Source: Rhyzopertha dominica
Lineage: Eukaryota; Arthropoda; Insecta; Coleoptera; Bostrichidae
Length of the DNA: 64,000 bases
Direction: 5' to 3'
Assembly: GCA_025024175.1 (NCBI GenBank)
Contig: QCXZ01000064.1
Span: 52,225,325-52,289,324, forward strand
In this document: piece after piece, positions 37,579 to 48,814 of the stretch
Numbering within the stretch: the first letter of the stretch is position 1
Layout of the letters: each line of letters starts with the position of its first letter
Notes under the pieces: model-generated
The model's database searches: none
Seen by the model: only the letters and a program-made list of their open reading frames with translations
Told to the model about the DNA's origin: nothing
Translations under genes and position numbers: made by a program

Positions 37579-38711
37579 CTGAAACAATGAAGGAAAACCC
37601 ATATAGACAGCATTAAAAATAACTTAAAAAGCTCATAAATTATAATTCTAAATTCAGTTTACTATTACATTCAAAGTCAGCACTTTTATGTTGTTTTGCA
37701 CAATTATCAATGTAAATTAGTTTAGTCTTACGCTTAGACTCGAAAAAATAAAAAGGAGCCGACCCTCGTACCAGAATGTAATCTTTACAATATATTATGT
37801 TCTAAAATGTTTTTATTACTCATTTTATGTAAGTCTTCTATTCACACATTTACTTTCAACCTTGTTAACAAATAGTTGTGTTAAAACGACTTAAATGTTA
37901 TCTTTACATACTTCTTTATATCAAGTTCCGTTTTAGGTTTTAATATTGAACAGGGAAAACAGCTAGTACTCTATTAAATTGTTCAATATCATTTTTTACA
38001 TTTTTATGTTTACTACACGTTTCATAGTCGGTTTTATCTTCAAAGAATACTCAAATTGTATACCCTTCATTTTCTCTTCGTAACTGAAGTGGTGAAGCCG
38101 AAGGGTCTTTTGTACAATTCCGAAGCGAAACTTGTTCACTTTGTTTGCATAATAATATTGAGAAGAAAATATGCTTTTTTTATTATTGCATAGTTAAATT
38201 TTTTTTAAATGTATTTTTTAACGATATTTTGATGGAACAAATGAAAGACCTTGTGTATTTCGAATCCGCAAGGGAGACGCGAGAAACAATAATTTTAACC
38301 GAACAAGGTCAAGTTTAAATATCAACGCTCATCATAGTTCATTGCTAGTTCCGTATGGCCGTTCATATACCTATTTTATGTAGTGCCAAATAAATAGTTA
38401 ATCTATTTATCACTGGCGCTTGCGTCGAACGAAGCACGACCCTACAACTTTATTCGACTTCCCTCTTGATGTTCAGTTGTTTGCAAGGTCGTTGCGAGGT
38501 TTGCTTGCACAGTGACAGACTAAACGACAGTTCGCAATAAATTTACAACTTTCTCATATCACAAATTTCAAAAGGCTTGAGCTCTGTTTTGTCATTTTCA
38601 ATATTTCCTGTATATGCGTGTTCGCAAAGAGCTGTGTAAATATTTAAATAATTGAGCCCTACTTCTGGACCCTTGAATACTAAATGATAACAATTGTGAT
38701 AACTAATTTTC

Positions 38712-38900
38712 ACATACATTCTACATTAGAAAAGAACATGTGTTGAATGAAATACCCTCCCTCTATACAATAATGAAACCGTTGACTATAAAATTAAAGG
38801 ACTATTTAAATCAAAACTGTTTCCGCTTTAACAACTATCAGTATATACAAAAGGACGGTATGCCAATAGGTTCCTCAATTTCCTATTTTGGGCAACATGA
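38712..38900 (+). pseudogene. Penelope-like reverse transcriptase fragment
   Basis: The frame at 38740-38928 contains SLYT, IKLKDYLNQNCFRFNNYQYI and QKDGMPIGSSIS. A 'F.FN...Y.Q..G.PMGS..S' block after a 'SLYTN' block is the typical palm region of Penelope-like elements. A one-base shift after GSSIS leads into a PILGN-like continuation in the next frame. Only about 60 codons are recognisable; neither the GIY-YIG endonuclease nor the catalytic DD part was found nearby. Confidence 0.6.
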
Positions 38901-40383
38901 CGTGTTTACAACGCGTAAACGAAATTAGTAAGCATAAACAAAACACTGTCGAAAAGAAAAAAGACCAAAACTAAATTTCAGCACATGTAGAAAACAGTCA
39001 CACAAAGTTTTAATCCTTTCATAACTCATTTATAATTCTACCATTAAACAAAACAGACTAACAACGAATTAAATATCATTAAACAACTAGCATTTAACAG
39101 TTGTTTTGATTCTACTACTACTACTACACAATCAAAATTAATTTCAACTCGATTTTAGCCTAAAACAGAAAATTTTTGACAGTTAACAAGCGACAGAACT
39201 ACAAAATACTTCTTGTTATCAAATGAAAATAACAGTTTCATCTCAGGTAGTAAACCAAGGAAAGACAAAAACAAAATTATCAGAATGCAATCAGATGTGA
39301 AAATTGAAATATTTACTATATATGCTGTCAGAATTTTGCATAACATTAAAAAGAGTTTGCGTTTAGGGATTCTTGGACATACAAATAAAGCTTTAACGAC
39401 CTCTATAAAGTAATCGCCAACGACCAGTTGGAATTTTCCAATACTTTTATAAATGGCGCCATAAATTGCAGACGCAAACCGCTGCACATGTATAAATTTA
39501 TTGTTACCCTCTCACGATTAATATCATAACATCAGTTTGTTTGCTTAGAAGACAGACACATGTACGTGTAAAAATATCAGTATGCATAATACGTATCTTA
39601 AAGCCTATACCAAGTATTCTTTTCTACTCTTAATCAATCATTTATTAAAATGTTTACGACACCCATACGTGTGTTTGACAACAGTGAAAATATGAGGCGT
39701 TTTTCATTTTTTGTTTCAGCGGTTACATTCGGCGCGAAGCCGGAAACGAAAAGCAATCAATATCGACATCTCCTAAAATTAAACATTCCTATCGTTGCGT
39801 TGGTGCGACTGCCGTTAAATGATCCATGTTATTGGTAATGCCATACCACTTCCCGCCTAATGAATATTCACGTAATTACTGATTTATCGCTTTCCGGAGC
39901 TCTTTGGCTGCCAACTCTTGGATACTAAAGTAGAACGCAAGGAAATTTTTGCGTCTTACTAACTTCAATAAGCTCAGCAGCATCAGTTATTAGATGTAAT
40001 ACAAATAGAACATTGAAAGCATCCGTATACCGTATTACATAAATAAAAAGGGAATACATAAGATGGGGTATAGGGATATATCGATGTGTTAATGATTTTT
40101 GAACATATTATCACATCATTTAATGTATTTGAGGTAGGCCTAAAATTAAGTGATAATAGCTTAAAAGTTTGGAACAATTTATGCTTAATCTTATTACATA
40201 ATTTATAAATAAATTACAAAAAAACTTATTGACGGAGTCGTTAGTATATCCTGCAACAAATAAAAAAAATGTGTAATTCGTTAGAGCTGTCTAAATTTTC
40301 ATGTCATTCGGTTTTTCAGTGAGCTGTTGAAGTGAAATAAATAAGCCCACTCAATTAAGAAGATTCAATTTATTTATAACAGA

Positions 40384-40444
40384 ATTTGATCCTGGGACCT
40401 TTGAATACTACTCAAACGTGCTAACCACTGCACTATCAAAGCCC
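40384..40444 (-). repeat. tRNA-derived SINE head, tRNA-Thr(AGT)-like, copy 2
   Basis: On the minus strand: GGGCTTTGATAGTGCAGTGGTTAGCAC gives a good A box, then TTTGA-GTAGTAT-TCAAA with anticodon AGT, then GGTCCC and the B box GGATCAAATTC. The resemblance to 9061-9133 is clear over the anticodon arm and variable region. The similarity ends after the B box, as expected if only the pol III head is kept. Confidence 0.62.
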
Positions 40445-41941
40445 TGTTCCAGCCCTATCCAGGTCAAAGTGACATATACATACATCAAAGTTTACGACAT
40501 ATGATGTTACGGAACGCCATATGTCGCTTTTGCAGCTATATTGGAGTCGCTCAACAGATATAGCAATGAAAGGTTTGAGTGGGATACTACTTCCATAAAG
40601 CGTTGTAGGCACCAGCCCGCGTGACATTAAAGAATTGTGTGCGAGGCGGGCCTTTTGAATCGTAACGCGAAATTTGAAGTCATGAAAACACAAGAGAACC
40701 ACGCCGGTAAGAGCTTGGAAATGCAAAAAGCCACATGTTTGTAAGAACGACAGAAGTGGGAGTTTCAAAAACGTGTAATTTCGTTGTACTATTAGCCGAA
40801 TATTTCAAAATGGTCCATATTATGAGAAACGAAAGAATAGAAAATTTTTATAATTCGCCTTAAAGACGAAGTTCGCATAGAAGTAAACAAGTTTGCAGTT
40901 TGTTTGATAAACTATATCGTAGCACACACTTTGATTGTAATTTTATCTATTTCTTTTAGGTAGTTGATGTTTTCCAATTCTTTTTATCATTCCTTGTATT
41001 ATGCCGGAAAAAGTAACATTATAGAAAACAAGGTCAGCTTTTTCAGGGTTTTTTTTTCAATGAAATTCTTCTTGAATAATATACAGAATTTATTATTATT
41101 AGACTCCAAAAGCTCAGTACATGAAACTACAGATAAAAACTAAATTCAACAAATCTTTAGAGGTATGGGTATGGAAATCACGTAATCTCTTACAAGTCTA
41201 CCGACACAAGACGGATCAACGTGGATCAAAGCATACTAAAATCAGCTTGGCTCAGTTCCAAGAAATATTGGAAGGTGGACCGCCGAATTGCATCGTAAAA
41301 TTATATTTGGAACTGAAGTTGGTATTCTCAGCCTTATAGGTATAAGGGAAGAGTATACCTACTGCCAAATTGCACAGTTCTGTGTGAATAAGTTATTACG
41401 GAGCATGTGACATATCTATACTGTCATGTGCTCTTAAAATATAAATAACAATTCTTTAAAAAATTTCACTTTTGGTGATGAATAGCGATAGAATTTGAAG
41501 GTTATTTCACTAAATACTAAAGCACGTTCTTAAATGCCCTTTTGAAGCTTGGATGTACAATTAAAAGGGAAAGCGGACATCCTCTGTAATTCGTAATTTC
41601 ATAGCCGGCTAAATCTGAAACCAAATTGTTAGCTTTTAAAACCCAAATGTAATCCTCCTGGGAAATGTGCTATTTGACATAATGGGTTACAGTAAAGTAC
41701 AGTTAGCATGTGCGAATATTAGCCGTTAATGTTTGTCTACAGAGTTCTACTAAATATGTAAATTAATCACTACAATAATGTAAATAATAGCTATCGGTGA
41801 AATTAGCTGATCATATAATAAGGATAAGCAATGAATTTAAATTATTAAATTACTTGAATCCAAAAACAAAAAAGGTGAACGTCAGGTGAAACTTAAAAAA
41901 AACGTCGTATCTCGCTCCATAGGAATTAACGCACCACCTCA

Positions 41942-42603
41942 AAATATCCAAAACTTGGATGCTGACTGGTGTCCAAAATAATTGAGCGATTTGCATGATT
42001 TTTTTTTGTATGAGATTCAATCTGCCACAAAGTTACTTCATTGCTTATTTTTCAAATAATTTACGAATGAATGTAACAATTAGAACATGTTTTTTCCATA
42101 AATTTTGTAACACTTTGTAGAGTTTGACAAGGGTAACAGGTTCTTAACAGCCTCTTTTTGATTCACTTTATTATGTCCATTACTCGGAAGAATATCAGTT
42201 TTGTACCTAACTTCTTTTTATTGGGGTTACCGAACGACATTAAAACAAAAAAAATCTTTGCAACAACGACTCATACTCAAGATGAGCATACGAATTTCAT
42301 TTTGATCCATTTTTCCCAGCCCTAAGCCATCCAAATTGCTGCTGTTGCAATCGCCCACCACGGGTGTCCCAGAGATTATCTATAGAGCCCCCTGATTTTA
42401 ATTTAATTTAGCAATAATGGCGAACTCTGCAAGGTGTTACAAAATTAATGGAACATACATGTTATAATGTTACACCCAGAATACATTCATAAATTATTTG
42501 TATAAATAACAAGCAATGAAGTTACTTTGGGGAAGATTCAACTTATCATAGAAATCGCTCAAGTAGCTTGGACTCAAATTATACCATCAAAGTCTTAGAT
42601 ATT
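41942..42603. repeat. Foldback/MITE-like element, about 660 bp, arms about 185 bp
   Basis: The left arm 41942-42128 is the imperfect reverse complement of the right arm 42420-42603. Matching blocks include TTGAGCGATTT, GATTCAATCT/GTTGAATCTT, AAGTTACTTCATTGCTT, CAAATAATTTA, AACATGT and ATTTTGTAACAC. The central 290 bp is unrelated and has no coding capacity that I recognise. Length and structure fit a nonautonomous DNA transposon. Target-site duplications could not be fixed by eye. Confidence 0.78.
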
Positions 42604-42689
42604 ACTTCCACATCTAACGGATGGGAAGTATTGTACCGCGAAAAAAATTTTCAAAAATTTTTATTTTCTCATTCGCTTTAAAATGGCCG

Positions 42690-43330
42690 AAAACGCAAAA
42701 AAAACAAAACTTGAGCAAAAAAATTTCTTGTCTGTGTGTCTGTGTCTGTCACTGTGGTATTGTTTGTGGACACGATAACTTTCGAAAGACTTAATATATG
42801 AACTTGAAATTTGGCAAACGTATAAATCTGAACAACCCAAAGCGACTTATTGTTTGTGGGGTAAGTACCCTTTTTGCAAATTTTAATTTTTTTATATATT
42901 TTTTGTTTTAGTATGTGATTAGTAGTATGACTGCGACTATTATTAGTCCTTATAAATTTTCGGTACAGCAAACTGTTTAGAAGATATTAGCAAAAAAGCG
43001 TCACTTAAAGAAAACGGTTTTTCTTAAATATCTCCGAATATATTTAATATATTCAAAAAATAAAAATGTCATCAGACAGGAAATAAAATTTCTCACAAAA
43101 AGTGTCTTTGAAAATCTATTCAGAATTTTGACATTTTCGAAATATTTCCAAAAAACCTATTTTTTTAAATTTTGGTATTATACAGAAAATCAAATTTCTG
43201 ACCAGAAAGCGCTCTTGTAATTTTTTTGTTAAGTTAATAATTTTCGAGTTATTTGGAAAAAACCGATTTTAAAAATGTATATATTTTTGCTAATATCACG
43301 AGGACTGTGTCTTAGAAAAAATGTGTAGAG
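42690..43330. repeat. Candidate noncoding arthropod repeat
   Basis: A GTCTGTGTGTCTGTGTCTGTC run is followed by GACACGATAACTTTCGAAAG, ATGAACTTGAAATTTGGC and by several segments with AAAAAACCGATTTT and CGAATATATT-type wording. I recognise this wording from high-copy noncoding repeats in insect genomes but cannot name the family. Confidence 0.3.
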
Positions 43331-45262
43331 AGAAAAAAATGGTCAAAACCTGATTACTAATCGTATAGTATAAGAAATAAAATGTGGATGTGGAAATATT
43401 GATTCAATTTGCAGCGGTTTTTTTTTGATGATGCGTTAATTCATTGGAGCAGTATATTACATCCAGGGCTATCACACTTATATTATACTCGTAAAGAATC
43501 TCCTACTGTTTGAGTNTTATGGACCAAAGAAGACGAATGACCACCCAAAAATCAGGAGCCGTCAAGATAAACTAAACTACTATTTGTATTATGCGAAGTT
43601 CAATATTAATTTATGATTCATATAGATAACACTGGTTTATCCAACATATCCCATAGTGGATAAGCATATTAAGGAATAAAGTTCTTATATATCGGATTTT
43701 AATATAAGTTTTACCTTCGTTTGGGAATTTCTGGTTTTTGGGAGAAGGTCTCAACCTTTTGTCCGTTCGGTTTACTACTTCTTTAACTAGTACCTATCGT
43801 ACTCTTTTTCGTGCTAAATGAGTGCAAACAAATATGATAAAGGACGTGTCTAGCGCGATACAACATCTTGGACACGGTAAATTATTTTCCCTATATATTA
43901 CCAACGAATCTGTTACATTGGATGGACGCCAAGTTTAGGCGCAGAAAGTTGGAACGAAAAAGAAGCTGTGTAACTTTCGAGTCACCAAAATTGTTTAACG
44001 TCTTGTGAAATTTAATGCTATATAATCCATTATCCCCTATATTTATTTCATTTACGACCATTTGTTGCCGCTCTTAATAGCCATAATTACCTGATGTTCA
44101 TGGTGAGTTACGTTCATGCATTTACATGCTTATAAAGGATTTAATGAAAGCACCAGTAAGCTATCTTCTGGATCAAATTATAGGCTCCAATAAGAACATA
44201 CNGAGCTTTCGTCAGTCTAACGAGCCGGGAAGTGGATCGCGTGACGTCNAAANAGTGGCCGATATCGTTGTATAGCGGTAAGTGGGAAATTGAGGCAGTT
44301 AAGAGCTATTTCTCAAAATCATGGGAGAACCGCGACAGATACGAAATAATTTACTTGAACAAAAATGTGGAGATTAGAATTTTGTGTAATAAATACATGT
44401 ATTTGGGTTTGTTTAGGCTGGGCGTGGAGCCCAAAATAACGTCGCCTGTAGGCATAAGCGGAGTTAAGTAACTAGTTTAACGAAATACGATGATGTGTTA
44501 TTATATTTTACCCTTCTCCCAGGTATATATAATACATAAGTGTAATACATAAAACGGATAATAAAAAAAATGTGTATTGAGACATGTAAATTGTTGAAAC
44601 AGCGTACAGACAAGCACTGACAAAAGAAATGTATGAACCAAAGCTGTTTTAAACTTTTTAAACTAACACAAGTAAAGATTATAGAATATAAACAAAAACA
44701 AAAAGTTTTTCGTAATAATACAAGTAGTACAACGTATAAGATAATGAAAATTATATCTCTGTAGAATCACACAGGTACGATATAAAACACCAATTATGAC
44801 TTTTATTTGCAGAAAAAGTAGCAATAGTGCAATTATAAATATTCAACATACTTATTGTGTTCAATTTTCGAACACCAAGCCAAATAAAAATTAACCTATC
44901 AAACTTTTTATGTCGGACTTTAATTATAAAACCATAAGCCCCAAAAAAAAGATATAAGTAGGTATGTATGCTCTAAAGTTAACGTTTTCGGAGATCGCTA
45001 TGAGATCTAGCTGTCGTTCTTTAAGCGATGGAATAGAAGTACAAAAAGCCAAGGTTAAAATTTTAATAAAAAATTGGTAACGCTTTTGTTGCATATTAGT
45101 CACATTACCAATTGGTTACAAAAACTTTTAGAATGTTTTTTAATACTTCCAGCATCCAGTTTCCGAAACCGTTAATTTTAAAGCATATATGTCAAAGTGT
45201 ATCGTTTAGAACTCGATTTATAACGAAAAACAAGTCAAGTTGGTTCCTAGTGATTCAAAGAT

Positions 45263-45535
45263 ATGCAGGTTTGGCTCAGTACTCGAAAACTGAACACTCT
45301 AAAATTATGCTACTTCGCCTTATCAAGTACTGTTGGCTTCTATAAAGCAGGGTAACCGGACCGGCTAGCGTATCTCAGAAACAGTTCATTTAGTGCATTA
45401 TATCTTAATAGTTTTAGCTTAGAAGTTGATGTACGAGTATAAGTAATAAATATCTCACATTAAAAAATGCGGGTTTGGCCCGGAACTCTAAAAGTGAACA
45501 CGCAGTATAAGAATGTCGTATTCCTTTATTGAGTT
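45263..45535 (+). repeat. Divergent direct repeat, 60 bp, period about 214 bp
   Basis: ATGCAGGTTTGGCTCAGTAC at 45263 (on through TGAACACTCT) recurs at 45477 as ATGCGGGTTTGGCCCGGAAC (on through TGAACACGC). About 75% of positions agree over 45 bases. No third copy was seen. It could be part of a decayed satellite or two ends of one element. Confidence 0.5.
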
Positions 45536-46619
45536 CCCTGATGAGTACACCTTAGGTGCTATAACTTTTATTCGGAACATTTTTTTATAAGATTTCATCT
45601 AAATTGAGTGAGCACGATAATTGGAGCAATCTGTACATAAATGTATACTTATCGTTACATAAACAAATTGTTAATATTTACATTAAAACTAATATAAATT
45701 GTGAATAAAAGTCAATGGCTTGTCGCTAGTAAGTACTTAAGCAGAACTACAAATCACCCTTTCACACCGATATCAGGCACCTGCATGACGTTATTTTGGA
45801 AATTTACCTGCAATCTTGTGCAAAATAATACGTGGTAGCACTGAAATACTGCAAACACCTTACAATTTTGGCCGAATTTAACGATTCCAAACTTTTACCT
45901 ATTGTTCGTGGGCCTATAGTTTTATTAACGTTTGTACATACTTTATATGGTATTTCAAAAAAGGAGCGCCTACTGCGAATGTATGAGTATGTCAGAAATA
46001 GTAATAGCCTTAAAAGGCAACGACAAAGTGTGAAATGCTCCTGCAATAACACAGCAAATCCTTAATTTCTCTAACAAGTTAGGCTTCTATTTTGACGTCA
46101 CTTCTAGGTTCGTAACTGTTCAAGGCTCTAGAACAATATATGGCGTATCACAAAGGAAAAATATTTCAAGGCAGAAGATTCAGGAGCACGTGCATCTTTA
46201 TAAGTTAAAGGATCTTAGGCTGTCACAATTTTGGCACACACTAAACTATTTGCGTCCCGCAGTGCTGAGCTATAGGCTCCTCTTTACATAATAGACGCCC
46301 TCTTGACATTCTTAAAGCAATTTTAGCATAACGGGTGCCACATATCACACGCCCTGTTTGAATAATATAAGTTCTTTGGACATCGTAGGATTAATTTTGG
46401 ACTCGTTTGCGTAACAGCGTGTAGTCCTGAAATCATAGAAATTTGCTGTATTACATAGGACAAATACTGCACATAAAACTGGGGTGAAGTTTACCAACGA
46501 AACAGCACCTGAAATTTACTATATTAATGACAATTCAAACAATTGGGTATTATCACTATTTTTGAAAATTACGTAAAACAATATTTGTAGGTAAAGAATT
46601 TCAAGCCTGAAATTCGAAT

Positions 46620-47640
46620 CTTAGGAGTCACCGCCAAAACGCTTCTATCCAAGGTTATTCAACTCGTGACGTCAAGTGTCATGTAAACATTACCGAGGAG
46701 CGTGCTGTTTAATGGTGTAGAATCATTCTTGAATTGGATAAGCTTTTGTGTGGTGTTTATTGAAAGAACGGTGTAAGAGGTCGCACCAAAAAGTGATTTG
46801 CGTAGTTTTACAAGCATCTATTATGTATGGAAAACAAAACAAGTGTTGTTTTGTTCATGGTTATAAAAGTACTTCAGTCAGTACAGCTAACAAAATTTTT
46901 GTAACCGTTCCTCGAGATTATCAACGTATAAAAAAGTTGTTTAAGGCCCGTAGACGTGATATGCCGAAATCGCAAAGTTTGTTTTTCTGTTGTAAAGATC
47001 ATCTTAATTCTTACTGAAAATTTTATAATTCTTTTTGAGGTTATAAGTGTTAACCATTCAGTTTCCATTTTGTTATAGCTTGAAGAAGGTATGAAAAAAC
47101 TTTTAAGTTGATAGAGAGAAATGTTATAATAAAGAACGACGTTGTTCCGCATATATTCGACTGTTAGCCAGACCGGAAACGAGCCGCAAGAGCCCCGAAA
47201 ATAAATGGCAATTTATATTTATTTTGACCTCTAAAATAAATTTCAAGTTTAGGGTACATTTTTGATTCTTACATTTTTATGTTTACAAATAGTATGTTTC
47301 CAACAACCCACTATGATCAAATTATCAGTGCTACGTTAATTTGATAAAAAGTTCTCCTATGCTGTTGCTTTCACGTTCTTCATCTCCGCCGCGTCGAACC
47401 GCTCGTCGCTGTACACAAATTCCATAACAATGAACAAGCTTTCAGAAGTTATAACTCATAAGTATTTCACTTTTCCTTTGCGTATTTTAATTCGCTTGTC
47501 ACAAAATGAACGCAAACAACAAACTGATAAATTGACGGGCTGAGGCTGGCCCGTGACGCGCTGACCCCAGATGCAAACAAGCGGCCATTTACAAGACACC
47601 TGACGTCACGGCCAATATGTTCGCGTTTTGGCGGTCTCTT
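46620..47640. mobile_element. DNA transposon-like element with terminal inverted repeats and THAP gene
   Basis: The left end (46623-46687) and the right end (47591-47640) are inverted copies. CACCGCCAAAACGC at the left matches GCGTTTTGGCGGT at the right; both carry the palindrome TGACGTCA (46667-46674 and 47601-47608) and GTGTC-TGTAAA next to it. The left arm has an 8-nt insertion relative to the right. Between them lies a THAP-domain frame (46823-47017). The total is about 1.0 kb, too small for a full transposase, so this is an internally deleted or nonautonomous member. THAP domains bind DNA at the N-terminus of several animal transposases, such as the P element. Confidence 0.65.
46823..47017 (+). 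CDS. THAP-type zinc finger protein, short (64 aa), one zinc ligand lost
   Basis: From the ATG at 46823 the frame reads MYGKQNKCCFVHGYKSTS, then NKIFVTVPRDYQRIKKLF, then ending SLFFCCKDHLNSY and stop. Spacing and wording fit a THAP module: the first Cys pair at residues 8/9, a basic helix, and the C-x2-H half at C57-K-D-H60. The second zinc-binding Cys expected near residue 14 is Tyr (TAT for TGT, one transition), so the finger is probably impaired. Continuation of the family's usual 'EDM..Y' stretch may lie at 47078-47095 after a small gap flanked by GT...AG, but this is unclear. Confidence 0.65.
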   Translation: MYGKQNKCCFVHGYKSTSVSTANKIFVTVPRDYQRIKKLFKARRRDMPKSQSLFFCCKDHLNSY

Positions 47641-48814
47641 GAAATATTCACATTTTTAATATTAAAAACACACCTTACGATCCATTTTTTTCGAATTTAT
47701 AGGCTGTCACAGCTGTTTTGTGGATTAGATGCTACCTATTAATATGCAATTTAATAAAATATAAATACATGGCAAATACCCAATTGTTGGTCATGAAGAC
47801 AACTTAAACCAAGGTGATAATTTTATAATAGCTCTATTTATTTAAGAATTATATTTTATCTATTGTCTGTTCCAAATTTCTACGTTTGCGCAAGACAAAT
47901 ACGCGGCATATCTGCTCAACTCTTTCACCTTCTTATACACTATTGTTCCTGCCAAGTGCCTTTTCAAACGTCCAGGATTTGGTGGCAAAAAATCTGCACT
48001 TCCTAGCGTAATCAATCAATGGATAGGATTAGAACCAGACGGTGCTCTCGTATCTTGGCGGCCTAGATTGCTATGAGTGAAGCTCGTTGAGCTTGAACTT
48101 CATTTTCACTTGGCAATTACAACCATTTCTAACTATATGCTGTAATTAGTAATGTAGGTTAATTAGAGAATAAGTAGCGTGCACACTTAAAAATAAATTT
48201 GCCGATTAATTTTAATTGACCGACTGTTTTCATAAATTGATCAAGACATAGTTTTCCAGGTCAAAACAAAATGATAAGGAGAAAGTATAACTAGTTTTCA
48301 GTGCTGCAATAGCATCCTATAAGTGGAAGATATTAAAAAAGAAGCGAGCGNTGTTTTTGAAAAGTCACAATCAGTTTCAGCTGTGAAACANTCAAGCTTT
48401 TAACCTTGATACCGTTTCTTCAAAGGTCANCCGTGTTTTGCATNGCTTAATGTGTTTATATCCACGACATCGTGTTTAGCCTNCATTTATAAAGCAATGT
48501 TTGGTTGTACGCCGAAGTTTTGAAAATGCCCAAAATAATGAAATTCTCTTTAGTATACGTGACCGGACGACTAATCAGGCCGCTAAACAATTTCGCATTT
48601 CATTGCGAAGCGAAAGAACCTGAACACGATAATGCATTTAGCAGGAATTAAAGTAGATGAACAATAATATTTGAAGGGAACAGGGCTATTTTGGAATTTA
48701 ATGGAATGATGCGTTTATATGATTGAAAACCAGATTTCGTTTAAATTTTTATACAATAGTAGTTAAATAGTAACCGACTGTATAATTCAACGTTATTTAT
48801 CCACTGTTTGTTAC

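Noticed and set aside
39155..39487. Overlapping frames on both strands (110 and 66 codons)
   Set aside because: Hydrophobic minus-strand reading is typical of antisense AT-rich DNA; no relation to the Penelope-like fragment nearby could be shown.
45804..46065. Overlapping frames of about 80 codons on both strands
   Set aside because: No family recognised, no splice or repeat context.
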